From: Bryobacteraceae bacterium
Lineage (GTDB): Bacteria; Acidobacteriota; Terriglobia; Bryobacterales; Bryobacteraceae
Length of the DNA stretch: 10,100 bases
Direction: 5' to 3'
Assembly: GCA_014379815.1 (NCBI GenBank)
Contig: JACMLA010000563.1
Location: 1 to 10,100 of the forward strand
A program made the translations under genes and the position numbers. Below, one piece after another: positions 1 to 8,500 of the stretch. Position 1 is the first letter of the stretch; each line of letters begins with the position of its first letter. A model generated the notes under the pieces. The model was not told where the DNA came from. It did no database searches and worked only from the letters and a program-made list of their open reading frames with translations.

Positions 1-1013
1 ACCTTTTCCATGGTTGCCGGATCGTTACGGTGATGGGTGAGGGGATGGTGTCCGTCAGGGATTCCAATCTCGCGATAGGAGCGGGAAGTGCCTTCGCGGG
101 TCACAAGGAATGTCGTGACGCGGGTCAGATCGGCCTGGAATGCGACCGTCATCATGTCGGTCATCAGCTTGAAATGCTCGGCGAAATCGGCGGGGACGCC
201 ATATGGCTTGTCCATGCCGGGATCGATCTGCCGGTTGTCAGTTTCAGCCTTGGCCAGCTGCAGCTCAATCTCCCGGATAGAAGAAAGATACTCGTCGAGC
301 TTGCGCTTGTCGGTTGGTCCGAGATTGGTCTGCAGCTTCTTCGTGTCATCCGTGACAAAGTCCAGAATGCTGCGCCGAAACCGGTCGCGCCGGGACCGTG
401 CTTCTGGTGTCAGGCGCTCGCCAGTTCCAAAAAGGCGCTCAAACAAAGCCCGCGGATCGAGCACAGGAGGCAATGCCTGTGTCTCACTGCGCCACGCCAG
501 ATTGTTGGTGTACGCGCAGGAATATCCAGAATCGCAGTCGCCAGCTTGCCGGGCATCTTCCATGCCTACTTCGAGCGAAGGGAAGCGGGTCTGCGAGCCG
601 ATCTTGTTCGCAACGATCTGATCGCAGGAGATGCCTGCCTTGATGTCGACCATCGTCTTCCGCGGCTGTACACCGGTAAGGTACGCACCGCAGCAGCGCC
701 CGTGATCGCCGGGGCCATCCAGCAGAGCGCGGCCACCATTGTGTGTCAGGTTGCTGAGCAGCAGGACGTCGTCTTTAAAAGGCTCCATCGGCTTCAGGAT
801 ACGTGGCAACGCTCCGAGCTTGCCCTCGTAATCCGGATTCCAGTGCCTCATGTCTATGCCGTTAGGAACGTAGACAAAGGCCATCCGCACCGGAGCTTTC
901 GCAGCGCTGGCCGTTGCCATTGCCGGGACCATAGCATCGAGGAAAGGCAACGCGACCGCTGTGCCCATGCCCCGCAGGAACGTTCTTCTACCAAGCGCCT
1001 TGCGCGTAATCAT
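1..1013 (-). CDS. DUF1552 family exported protein (3' end beyond window)
   Basis: Reading leftwards from an ATG at 1013, the frame is open to the window edge for 337 codons, so the protein is C-terminally incomplete here; I recall family members of roughly 430-480 residues. The N-terminus carries a twin-arginine motif (GRRTFLRG, residues 8-15) followed by a hydrophobic stretch, so Tat export to the periplasm is predicted. Family hallmarks seen are FVYVPNGI (about residues 46-53), GDHGR (102-106) and, near the left edge, PDGHHPLTHH. The ATG overlaps the stop of the upstream DUF1592 gene in the tetranucleotide ATGA. An AAGGAG at 1025-1030 lies 11 bases before the start, which supports translational coupling. 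DUF1552 and DUF1592 genes are regularly paired in Acidobacteria, Planctomycetes and Verrucomicrobia. Their biochemical function is unknown to me. The family call is strong; the export route is inferred from the motif. Confidence 0.9.
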   Translation of the reverse strand, partial: MITRKALGRRTFLRGMGTAVALPFLDAMVPAMATASAAKAPVRMAFVYVPNGIDMRHWNPDYEGKLGALPRILKPMEPFKDDVLLLSNLTHNGGRALLDGPGDHGRCCGAYLTGVQPRKTMVDIKAGISCDQIVANKIGSQTRFPSLEVGMEDARQAGDCDSGYSCAYTNNLAWRSETQALPPVLDPRALFERLFGTGERLTPEARSRRDRFRRSILDFVTDDTKKLQTNLGPTDKRKLDEYLSSIREIELQLAKAETDNRQIDPGMDKPYGVPADFAEHFKLMTDMMTVAFQADLTRVTTFLVTREGTSRSYREIGIPDGHHPLTHHRNDPATMEK

Positions 1014-3385
1014 CGCTTTGCCGTCTCCTTGCGCACTGCCTCGCCCCGCCGTGATTGAAACGGCAGGCTCCGGACTACTTCATATATTAATGACTGAAAC
1101 TTGTAATCGTTTGCAGCGACCTTTTTGGTGATGCCTTCGACAGCACGCCGGTCGTAGGGTTCCAGACCCCGGCCCAGTCCGTAGGTCAGCATCTTCTCGG
1201 TCAAGCACCTTGCAAAATCTGGCGTATCCGCTGTGAGCAGGGTCCGCATCTCGGCGGGAGTCACAAATGCGTTGCCGTTGGGGAAGGTGCCGGCCGTGTC
1301 AATGTCGAATTTGCCGTCTTTGGTCCGCCAGCGCCCAATCGCATCGTAGTTTTCCAGACCAAACCCGATCGCATCCATACGCACGTGGCACGAAGCGCAC
1401 ATCGCATTGGACCGGTGCTTCTCCATCTGCTGTCTCAGCGAGCCTGCGTTGCCGACTTCGCTCTCATCGAGTGCAGGTACATCGGCAGGCGGCGAAGGTG
1501 GCGGAGCACCCAGGATATTCTGCAGAACGTATTTGCCGCGAATCACCGGAGACGTTCGCGTGGGATAGCTGGAAACCGTCAGAACGCTGGCGTGGCTCAG
1601 AATGCCGCCTCGCTGGTCGGAAGTCAGCTCCACGCGCCGGAAGTCCTCGCCCTCGATCCCTGTCATCCCGTAGTGCTTCGCGAGCCTTTCATTCAGGAAC
1701 GTAAATTTAGCGTTGATAAAGTCTGAAAGCGGGCGGTCTTCGCGCAGCATCGTCTCAAAAAACATCTTCGTCTCGGTCCGCATCGCGTCTCGCAGCTCTG
1801 GTCCCCAGTCCGGGAACTTGCCTGGGTCCGGCTTAACACTGTCGAGATTGCGAATTTCCAGCCACTGACCCGCAAAATTAGCCGCAAGCGCCGCTGACCG
1901 GTCATCGTCCAGCATGCGCTTAATCTGAACATCCAGCACCGCCGGCTCGTGGAGCTTCCTGCTTTCTGCCAGGCCCAGCAATGTCTCATCGGGTGTGGAA
2001 GACCACAGGAAATAACTTAGCCGCGACGCCAGCTCGAGGTCCGAAATGCGATGCACCTTGCCGGGATCGAGTGGATCGATGTCGCGTTCAATCCGGAACA
2101 GGAAGTGAGGAGACACCAGCATGGCCTGAATTGCCAGCTGCAAACCCTGCTCCACGCTCTGACCTTCGGTCTGTCCCATCTTCACGAATCGCATCAGGCC
2201 CGCCGTCTCAGCCTTCGATACAGGCCGCCGGTACGCCCGCCGGGCAAGTGTCGCGACGATTTTCTCGGTACACGCCACTCCGGCCTTTGCGGGGTCGCAG
2301 ATCAGAAGCTTGCGCCGGCTCGCCTTCTCGCCCTTGGCGGGATAGGGGCCCATGAACTTAATCATGTTCAGATACTTGTTTTTCTTGTCGCTGTACGCTT
2401 CTTTGTCGGTCAGAGACTTTACGAAGTCGTCGCCGATGAAACCGGCGCGAAACACGTGATCTCCCTCAGGGATGTACAGGCGAAACGTTTCTTCCGAGTA
2501 CGGATTGAAGTAGTTCAGGCCAGATGGCTTTGTCTCTGCTGTCTGCGTATGCACCAGCTTGCCGTCCATCCAGAAACCAAGCTGGACAGGGGCGGCATCT
2601 TTGGCACGCTCCCCGGGCAGCCCGAGTAACACCTGATATTCGGCATCGAAATCGACGCGGTGTGTGGCTTCGATTGTGCTGCGGTCAATTCTGCGAATCG
2701 TCTTGTGCTTCGACTCGTAAGCCACTTCCACAGGCTTCGGCAATGGATCGGCGCCCAAAGCTCGGGCAGAAATTCGCTCCGCAGCTGTCAGATACTTCTC
2801 CATCAGCACCGGGGAAATCGTCAGAACATCGCCAATATTGTCGAACCCGTGTCCGGAGTCGTCTGTCGGGAAATCCTTATCGGCACGGTAATCGACGCCC
2901 AGCAAATCGCGAATAGTATTGGAGTACTCGACGCGGTTCAGGCGGCGCGCTGTTACCCGGCCGGGATCGGCGGGTGTCGCCCGGTCTGACTTTTCAAACT
3001 CGTCCCGCACAACCGCAACCACGGAATTCACCGTATCCAGCGAAGGCTTCGGCATGCCTTTTGGCGGCATCTCGCCTGTCCGGATTTTCTGAACGATCCG
3101 CTCCCACTGTTCCCGATTGGGCGCGATGGCAGCAGCGGACGTAAACTGCTGCAAATTCAGGCTTCCCGACGCCATGCGGTCGTTGTGACAGGGATAGCAC
3201 GACTTAGCAAACAGCGGCTTAATGACGGTGTCGAAGCTTTGCGGTGAACCAGCTTGGGTTGTACCAGCTTTAGTCGTGCTGGAAGGTACAGGAGGCGTGG
3301 CTTTGCCCGAGGATGTCGGCGTATTCCATCCGGACATCAATCCTGCAGCGGAGAGGACGAAGAAAACGGGAAGCAACCTGCGCAT
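1010..3385 (-). CDS. DUF1592 (PSD1-type) c-type cytochrome-like exported protein
   Basis: A 791-residue protein with an N-terminal hydrophobic signal segment (residues 1-20) and a low-complexity Ser/Thr/Pro linker. Domains in order: a cytochrome-c-like segment with haem motif CYPCH (63-67) and downstream MPP (106-108, candidate axial Met); DUF1587 (about 143-207); a beta-rich middle (about 215-345); DUF1595 (about 370-435); DUF1592 (about 446-575); DUF1588 (about 582-690) with a second motif CASCH (663-667); and a C-terminal DUF1585-like segment (about 700-780). Length and order match the family. Two CxxCH motifs suggest up to two covalent haems in the periplasm, and hence electron transfer or oxidation of an unknown substrate. 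It is the first gene of a two-gene operon and ends inside the start codon of the DUF1552 gene. No clear Shine-Dalgarno sequence precedes the ATG at 3385. Its substrate is not known. Confidence 0.93.
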   Translation of the reverse strand: MRRLLPVFFVLSAAGLMSGWNTPTSSGKATPPVPSSTTKAGTTQAGSPQSFDTVIKPLFAKSCYPCHNDRMASGSLNLQQFTSAAAIAPNREQWERIVQKIRTGEMPPKGMPKPSLDTVNSVVAVVRDEFEKSDRATPADPGRVTARRLNRVEYSNTIRDLLGVDYRADKDFPTDDSGHGFDNIGDVLTISPVLMEKYLTAAERISARALGADPLPKPVEVAYESKHKTIRRIDRSTIEATHRVDFDAEYQVLLGLPGERAKDAAPVQLGFWMDGKLVHTQTAETKPSGLNYFNPYSEETFRLYIPEGDHVFRAGFIGDDFVKSLTDKEAYSDKKNKYLNMIKFMGPYPAKGEKASRRKLLICDPAKAGVACTEKIVATLARRAYRRPVSKAETAGLMRFVKMGQTEGQSVEQGLQLAIQAMLVSPHFLFRIERDIDPLDPGKVHRISDLELASRLSYFLWSSTPDETLLGLAESRKLHEPAVLDVQIKRMLDDDRSAALAANFAGQWLEIRNLDSVKPDPGKFPDWGPELRDAMRTETKMFFETMLREDRPLSDFINAKFTFLNERLAKHYGMTGIEGEDFRRVELTSDQRGGILSHASVLTVSSYPTRTSPVIRGKYVLQNILGAPPPSPPADVPALDESEVGNAGSLRQQMEKHRSNAMCASCHVRMDAIGFGLENYDAIGRWRTKDGKFDIDTAGTFPNGNAFVTPAEMRTLLTADTPDFARCLTEKMLTYGLGRGLEPYDRRAVEGITKKVAANDYKFQSLIYEVVRSLPFQSRRGEAVRKETAKR
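1025..1030 (-). promoter_or_regulatory. Ribosome binding site for the overlapping DUF1552 gene
   Basis: On the minus strand this reads AAGGAG, 11 bases before the ATG at 1013 and inside the last codons of the DUF1592 gene. It supports the ATGA-overlap start and a coupled translation of the two proteins. Confidence 0.6.
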
Positions 3386-3430
3386 ACTCTATTAAGAAGA
3401 ACGATTATTAACTACTTGATGTTACACCGG

Positions 3431-3447
3431 TTGGCACGTTTTGTGCC
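3431..3447 (+). promoter_or_regulatory. Sigma-54-like promoter / palindromic operator upstream of mbfA
   Basis: The plus strand reads TTGGCACG-TTTT-GTGCC. Against the sigma-54 consensus TGGCACG-N4-TTGCW, the whole -24 block matches, and the GG (3433-3434) and GC (3445-3446) doublets have the required spacing. Mismatches are G for T at 3443 and C for W at 3447. A transcript would start near 3458, about 14 bases before the proposed mbfA start. The same bases form an inverted repeat, GGCAC-N5-GTGCC, so the site could instead, or also, be an operator for a dimeric regulator. It lies between divergent genes. Evidence is motif only; a chance match is possible. Confidence 0.4.
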
Positions 3448-3471
3448 GACCTAATTCTGTTAGCCTTAGCA

Positions 3472-4431
3472 TTGGCGCGGAACTTCAAAGACCTCTCCGA
3501 ACGCGAGATTCTGGCGCTCGCGATTTCCCTCGAAGAAGAGCACGAACGCATTTACGCCGACTTCGCCGACGGCTTCCGGGCCGAATATCCAGCCTCTTCG
3601 GAGATGTTTTTGCGCATGCAAACCGAAGAATCCGAGCACCGGCATCGCCTCATCGAACTCCACCGGCAAAGGTTCGGCGACCATATCCCGCTGATCCGGC
3701 GTCAGGACGTCAATGGGTTCGTGTCGCACACTCCGGTCTGGCTTACCCGTCCTCTGGGGATCCATGCGGTCCGCAAGCAGGTCGAGACTATGGAGGCAGA
3801 GGCTCGTCACTACTATGAGCGTGCCGCCGGTCGCGTAACCGACGCCAGCACTCGCAAACTCCTGGGCGATCTGGCTCTGGAAGAAAGCAAACACACGGCA
3901 AAAGCGGAAAGCCTGGGACAGGACCTTCTGCCACCCGATATCCGTGACCAGGAGGATGTAGCCGCCAAACGTTTGTTCGTTCTGCAGATCGTTCAGCCGG
4001 GCCTGATCGGGTTAATGGACGGCTCGGTGTCTACCCTGGCTCCCGTATTCGCGGCAGCATTCGCCACAAGGAACAGCTGGGATGCGTTCCTGGTCGGCAT
4101 GGCGGCCTCCATCGGAGCCGGTATCTCGATGGGTTTCGCAGAAGCGCTTTCCGACGACGGATCCCTGTCAGGACGAGGCCGGCCCTGGCTGCGCGGAGTC
4201 GTCTGCGGACTCATGACGACAGCCGGAGGAGTCGGGCACACGCTCCCCTATCTCATCCCGGACTTCTGGCTGGCAACCACCATCGCCATAGTTGTCGTGG
4301 TCGTCGAACTCGGACTCATCAGCTGGATCCGGCACCGCTACATGGAAACGCCATGGTTCTCCGCAGCCGTGCAGGTCGCACTCGGAGGTGCCCTGGTTTT
4401 CCTGTGCGGTGTCTTGATTGGAAGCTCATAG
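3472..4431 (+). CDS. mbfA: Membrane-bound ferritin / VIT1-type iron exporter fusion (MbfA-like)
   Basis: A 319-residue two-part protein. Residues 5-150 form a rubrerythrin/erythrin-like four-helix domain with candidate di-iron ligands: a Glu cluster at 21-23, ExxH at 53-56, Glu105-Glu110, and a second ExxH at 138-141. Residues about 168-318 form a CCC1/VIT1 membrane domain with roughly five hydrophobic segments, including the conserved [19 protein letters not shown] stretch (173-191). In alphaproteobacteria MbfA exports iron from the cytoplasm and protects against iron and peroxide stress; the same role is inferred here. The start is taken as TTG at 3472 because family members begin just before the FxDLSE motif and no in-frame ATG lies upstream before a stop at 3409-3411. 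No good ribosome binding site precedes it, so the exact start is uncertain. A DUF5655 gene follows after 24 bp, probably in the same transcript. Confidence 0.88.
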   Translation: MARNFKDLSEREILALAISLEEEHERIYADFADGFRAEYPASSEMFLRMQTEESEHRHRLIELHRQRFGDHIPLIRRQDVNGFVSHTPVWLTRPLGIHAVRKQVETMEAEARHYYERAAGRVTDASTRKLLGDLALEESKHTAKAESLGQDLLPPDIRDQEDVAAKRLFVLQIVQPGLIGLMDGSVSTLAPVFAAAFATRNSWDAFLVGMAASIGAGISMGFAEALSDDGSLSGRGRPWLRGVVCGLMTTAGGVGHTLPYLIPDFWLATTIAIVVVVVELGLISWIRHRYMETPWFSAAVQVALGGALVFLCGVLIGSS

Positions 4432-4455
4432 GCGCCGGGGCATTTTCTATTCGAT

Positions 4456-4896
4456 ATGAAATCCTCTGCAAACTCCAAAACGGCGATTCCCCTAAAGTGT
4501 CCGGATTGCTCACGGTGGCTCTCGCGAACCAGCCAGCATCACCTGTGCGTGGAACCGACAGAACAGGAAGTGGTCGGACATTTAGAGAACGAACTTCTGG
4601 ATGCCTGGCTCAAACTCAGATCGTTTGCAATTGACCTGGGACCGCAAAAAGTCCATGCGTCGGCCAAAGCCGTCATGTTCTCCAGATCTGTTTGTTACCT
4701 GTTCGTGCGAACGCGTAAGGCGTCCCTCGAGATTTGCTTTTTTCTGCCAGAGAAGATCGCAGCGCCAGACTTCAAGTCCATTCAGAAAGTCTCAAAAGTT
4801 AAGTACGCCTACACCATACTCGTCGTGCACGAGGATCAGATTGCCAGGCCTTTAACGGATTGGATTGAGATGGCGTGGGAGCATTCCGCCCGGTAA
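4456..4896 (+). CDS. DUF5655-domain protein with N-terminal zinc-ribbon-like motif
   Basis: A 146-residue soluble protein. The N-terminus has CPDC (residues 15-18) and HHLC (28-31), which fits a small zinc-binding knuckle as often found before DUF5655. The rest resembles DUF5655: a helical LENELLDAWLKLRSFAIDLG segment (43-62), a VHASAKAVMFSRS strand region (66-78), then a VRTRKASLEICFFLPEK block, and a C-terminal helix after residue 125. Members of this family are uncharacterised; a link to a DUF4287-like or DNA-associated role cannot be claimed here. It starts 24 bp after mbfA on the same strand, which suggests co-transcription, though no functional tie is known. The ribosome binding site is weak. 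No signal peptide or membrane helix is seen, so a cytoplasmic location is expected. The family call is from pattern recognition, not a profile search. Confidence 0.7.
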   Translation: MKSSANSKTAIPLKCPDCSRWLSRTSQHHLCVEPTEQEVVGHLENELLDAWLKLRSFAIDLGPQKVHASAKAVMFSRSVCYLFVRTRKASLEICFFLPEKIAAPDFKSIQKVSKVKYAYTILVVHEDQIARPLTDWIEMAWEHSAR

Positions 4897-4990
4897 TCAC
4901 CAGCCTGCACCGCCAAAGGTCATGTTGTGTTATCTGACTTTCGGCACGGGCACAACTAGTCCGATCCACCCTACTCTAAAGCGACAGATA

Positions 4991-4996
4991 AAGGAG
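4991..4996 (+). promoter_or_regulatory. Ribosome binding site of the DUF2141 gene
   Basis: AAGGAG lies 11 bases before the ATG at 5008. It favours this start over an in-window TTG at 4998, which would sit in another frame and almost on top of the site. Confidence 0.55.
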
Positions 4997-5007
4997 CTTG
5001 GGCACAC

Positions 5008-5457
5008 ATGAGGACTACATTCCGGAATTTGTTCGTTTTAGGTGGATGCGTGACCATCGGAAGCTTTGCCGGGGAATCCGCCCTCCTAAAAGTGGTGGTA
5101 GAGGAACCGAACCGATCCAGCTGTCAGGTCTACGTGGCGGTATATCGCGACCCGGGCTCCTGGCTATCGGAAAAGCCTTTTCGCTTTGAAAATCAGAGGA
5201 TGAAACTCGGCTTTGGGACCGTGATCGTGAAGGATCTGCCGCCAGGCAAATACGCGATACTGGCATACTGCGACTTTAATGGGAACGGACGCCTCGACGA
5301 GTCTTCCGACGGAGTCCCGCAAGAGCCTTATGGATTCAGCAAAGGAGGCCCAGGATCGTACGAGATGAGCTTCTCAAGCGCAGCTTTTCCAGTGACTTCA
5401 AAGCGGGAAGCAAGCGGACCGGGGGAGGTGCAGAAAATTCTCCTCCTCCGGCCCTAG
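5008..5457 (+). CDS. Secreted DUF2141 family protein
   Basis: A 149-residue protein with a signal peptide (about residues 1-24: positive start, hydrophobic core, likely cleavage near GESA). The DUF2141 core is plain: a beta-strand VYVAVYRD (41-48), then DLPPGKYAILAYCDFNGNG (76-94), RLDE (95-98) and VPQEPYGFS (103-111). The D-F-N-G-N-G-x-L-D pattern resembles a calcium-binding loop. The fold is expected to be a small beta-sandwich in the periplasm or outside the cell; no molecular role is established for the family. The gene stands alone on the plus strand, 111 bp after the DUF5655 gene and with its own ribosome binding site. It converges on the receptor gene, leaving only 51 bp between the stops. 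A damaged second copy of its 3' end lies at 8958-9076. Confidence 0.82.
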   Translation: MRTTFRNLFVLGGCVTIGSFAGESALLKVVVEEPNRSSCQVYVAVYRDPGSWLSEKPFRFENQRMKLGFGTVIVKDLPPGKYAILAYCDFNGNGRLDESSDGVPQEPYGFSKGGPGSYEMSFSSAAFPVTSKREASGPGEVQKILLLRP

Positions 5458-5464
5458 TTAAAGA

Positions 5465-5498
5465 CGTCGCAAAGGCTGTACATTGCTGCCCTGCGACG
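5465..5498. terminator. Stem-loop between convergent genes, possible bidirectional terminator
   Basis: CGTCGCA (5465-5471) pairs perfectly with TGCGACG (5492-5498) around a 20-base loop that itself contains GGC and GCC able to extend the hairpin. It lies in the 51-bp gap between the stop codons of the DUF2141 gene and the receptor gene, where a shared terminator is expected. Neither side has a clear run of T, so it is not a classic intrinsic terminator. Confidence 0.35.
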
Positions 5499-5508
5499 AT
5501 GCGAACAA

Positions 5509-8500
5509 TCAAAACCTGTACTTTATGCCGAACTGGATGTTCCTTGGGTTGTTAGACTGAACGCTGATCAACCCAAATGTGCCCGGCGCGCTAACGTCAC
5601 GCGAAGGCGGATTGAACATGGTCATATTCGGCAGGTTGAAGAACTCGGCCCGGAAGTTCAGGCTGTGCCCTTCCCGAATCGTGAATTGCTTGAACACCGA
5701 TGCATCCACGTTGAAGTAGCCGGGCGCACGTTCCGTCCCGATCGAGCTGCTGCCAAAGGTTCCAAGGGCCGGACGCTGATACGCACAAGTGCCATCATCG
5801 ACGCCCTGAGCGCATTCGTATACATTGCCGGTACCGAACCATCGCTGGATCGTGCGCGTGCCAACTTCACTTTGCCGCAACCGGTTCGGTCGCTGAGTAC
5901 CGCGTGGCGACTGCTGGCTCTGGCCAACTGTGGAAAGGGTAATTGGGAAGCCGGTTCGTGCCTGCATGACATAGCCAATGCTCCAGCCGCCGACAACGGC
6001 GTCCAGTGCCCGGTGCATACCGCTGCCGATCCTGCGTCCTCGTCCAAATGGCAGCTCCATATTAGAAGAGAAAGTCAGGTTGTGTCGCGCGTCCCAGGCG
6101 GCGAATCCGTAGTTCGAGCGGCGATCGTAGGCGTTTTGCCAGTAGGCGCCTTCCGCCTGGGTTCCGCCGGCTCCAAAGAAGCCGAGAGCATCGTTCATGG
6201 TCTTGGATAGCGTATAGGCGAGATTGAAATCGACGCCCATGGAGTACCGTTTGGCCGCGGAAACCTGGAGGGAATCGTAGTTCATGGTTCCGCTGGATTC
6301 CGTCGTTGCTGTCGTTGTTACGAGGGGCGCAGCACCGTACAGTGGACGGCGTGTCTGGGCATTGGCCCACTGCGCTGGATTCACGTTGGCGGGTCCGGGC
6401 AGAGGCTGGTTGCGATCGCGGGCCACGATTGTGTGCGTCGCGCGCTGGCTCACATAACCCGCGCTGATGACGAGGTTGGAGCTAAGCAGGTACTCCAGAC
6501 TGACATTGCGCTGCTGGGTGAACTGAGGACGCAGATCCGGATCCCAGGTACGGATATTTCCAGCGAGCGTTCCAGTGAATCCAGGCAGATCGTTGAACCC
6601 GACACTGGCTGATGACGCTCCGGTGGTTAAGTCGTAGTTTTGATTCGATTCGAAGAAGTACGGCGGATTCAGAGGCAGGCGGAGGTTGACGCCGGTGCCT
6701 TCAAGGAAGCTCGTGATTCCGTAGGCGGCGCGGACGACCAGTCGCTTCCTGAACATCTCGGGCGTCCATGCAAAGCCGAGGCGGGGCATGAACTGCTTGT
6801 AGTAAGGGTCGTACAACGCCCGGTTGTTGCCATCCTGGCCCGCCAGTTGCAGCCTGCCGGTACCGAGATCGATGTTAGCCTGCAGATCGTTGACCTCGTA
6901 CAGAGGCTGCGTGTACTCCCAGCGCATGCCGAGATTGAGAGTGAGCGAATTGGTCACTTTCCAGTCATCCTGGAAGAATGTACCGAAGCGCCAGTGCCGC
7001 TGACCCCACCGCCGGCCATCGCCCTGACCCCGTCCTTTGCTGGAGACCTGGTCGAGCAGGAAGTCTCCAAAAGACGAGCCGGTGAACAGAGCGGTGTAGG
7101 TAAAGCTGCCAAGCGATCCGTTGTTTCCTGAGTAAAATCGATTCTGCTGATAGCGAACGCCATTAGCTCCGAAGCGCAGGAAGTGGCGGTTTTTCGCCCA
7201 GGTAAGAGTCTCCGAGATGTGGAACTTATTGTCCTTTCCATCGCTCAGGATTCCGTTACTGCCAATGGCGGTTAGGCCCTCGCCGATAGTCAGCGTGCTA
7301 AACCCCGGCGCAAGCTGCCCGCCTGGGATGCCCAGTCTGGCGTTGCCGTCTTCCTGCGTTCCAAACGGATCGGCAAAAGAGTCGATGATTGTGGTGCGGG
7401 TGAATCCATAGCGGAGGTCGTTGACCACCGAAGGAGACACGGTACGCGTCCAGGCAGCTACTGCACCCAATGTGGGAGCTTCCTTTACGCTCGCTGCGAG
7501 GGTTGGCAGGGCGGGGCGTGCTGTGCCATCGGTATAGAAGCCGTGCGAATACCGAAACATGAAATTGTCTTTCTCCCCTGCTCTCCAGTCCACCTTGGCA
7601 TCGCCCTGGTTGTTCTTCAGGAAATTGGCAGCGCTGCCGCTGTAGTTGTTCACGACGCCGAGCGTACCGGTTCCGCCCGCATTAGGCAGAGGATACAGGG
7701 ACGGATCGCTGAGCAAGGCACGGGCAGGTCCCACGATGCGCGAAGCGGGGATCTGATTGCCCGGAAACGGCTGACAGGTTCGCGTGCCTCCGACAACCTG
7801 ACAAGTTGCCGGATCCACGATGGTCTGGGGAAGGCGGCTGAGATTGCCGGTACGAAACTCTGCTGGAGCAACGCTCTGCAGACTGGGACCGCTATCCCGC
7901 CGCTGCGTACCTTCGTAGTTGGTAAAGAAGAAGAGTTTGTCGCGAATGATTCGTCCGCCGAAGGTCCCGCCAAACTGATTTTGTGCGAAGCTGCGGCGCT
8001 GCTTGTCTTTCGGCAACGCGATGTTCTGGTTGGCAAAGAAGGCGTTGGCGTCCAGATTGTCGTTGCGCAGAAACTCAAATAGAGTCCCATGGAAAGCATT
8101 GCTTCCGCTGCGGATCGTCATGTTGACCACCGCACCGGCCGAGTTGCCAAACTCTGACGAGCCATTGCCCGTCATCACCTGCACCTCTTGCAGGGCATCG
8201 ACGCTGGGAACGTATCCGATTCGGTTGTCCATCGAGTCATTAACATCGACGCCGTCGAGGAGAAAGTTGTTGGTCTGCTCGCGATTGCCGTTCACAAAGG
8301 CGCGGCCGGAAAAGCGGGTCGCCGTGTTCACTGCACTTGGATTGGTTTGCACGGCGCCGGGAATCAGCAGGACTGCTGAGACGATGTTGCGGCCATTCAG
8401 TGGCAGGTCCTGCAAACGTTTGCTCGACAGGGTGTCGCCGGTCTGCGTGCTTTCGGTCTGCATTGGCGGAGCGACGGCGGTCACTTCGACCGCTTCATTG

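Noticed and set aside
30..1058. 342-codon open frame on the plus strand
   Set aside because: It lies exactly antisense to the DUF1552 gene, whose reading shows clear family motifs; the plus-strand translation has no recognisable domain.
2051..2629. Plus-strand open frame of 192 codons
   Set aside because: Antisense shadow of the DUF1592 gene, with low-complexity, Arg/His-rich composition and no ribosome binding site.
4923..4990. Search for a promoter or riboswitch before the DUF2141 gene
   Set aside because: A CGGCACGGGCAC stretch looks faintly sigma-54-like but lacks the -12 GC at the right spacing; no convincing -35/-10 pair or conserved RNA fold was seen.
5665..7131. Several plus-strand open frames of 160-180 codons
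   Set aside because: Antisense to the intact receptor gene; no domains, and typical of high-GC shadow frames.
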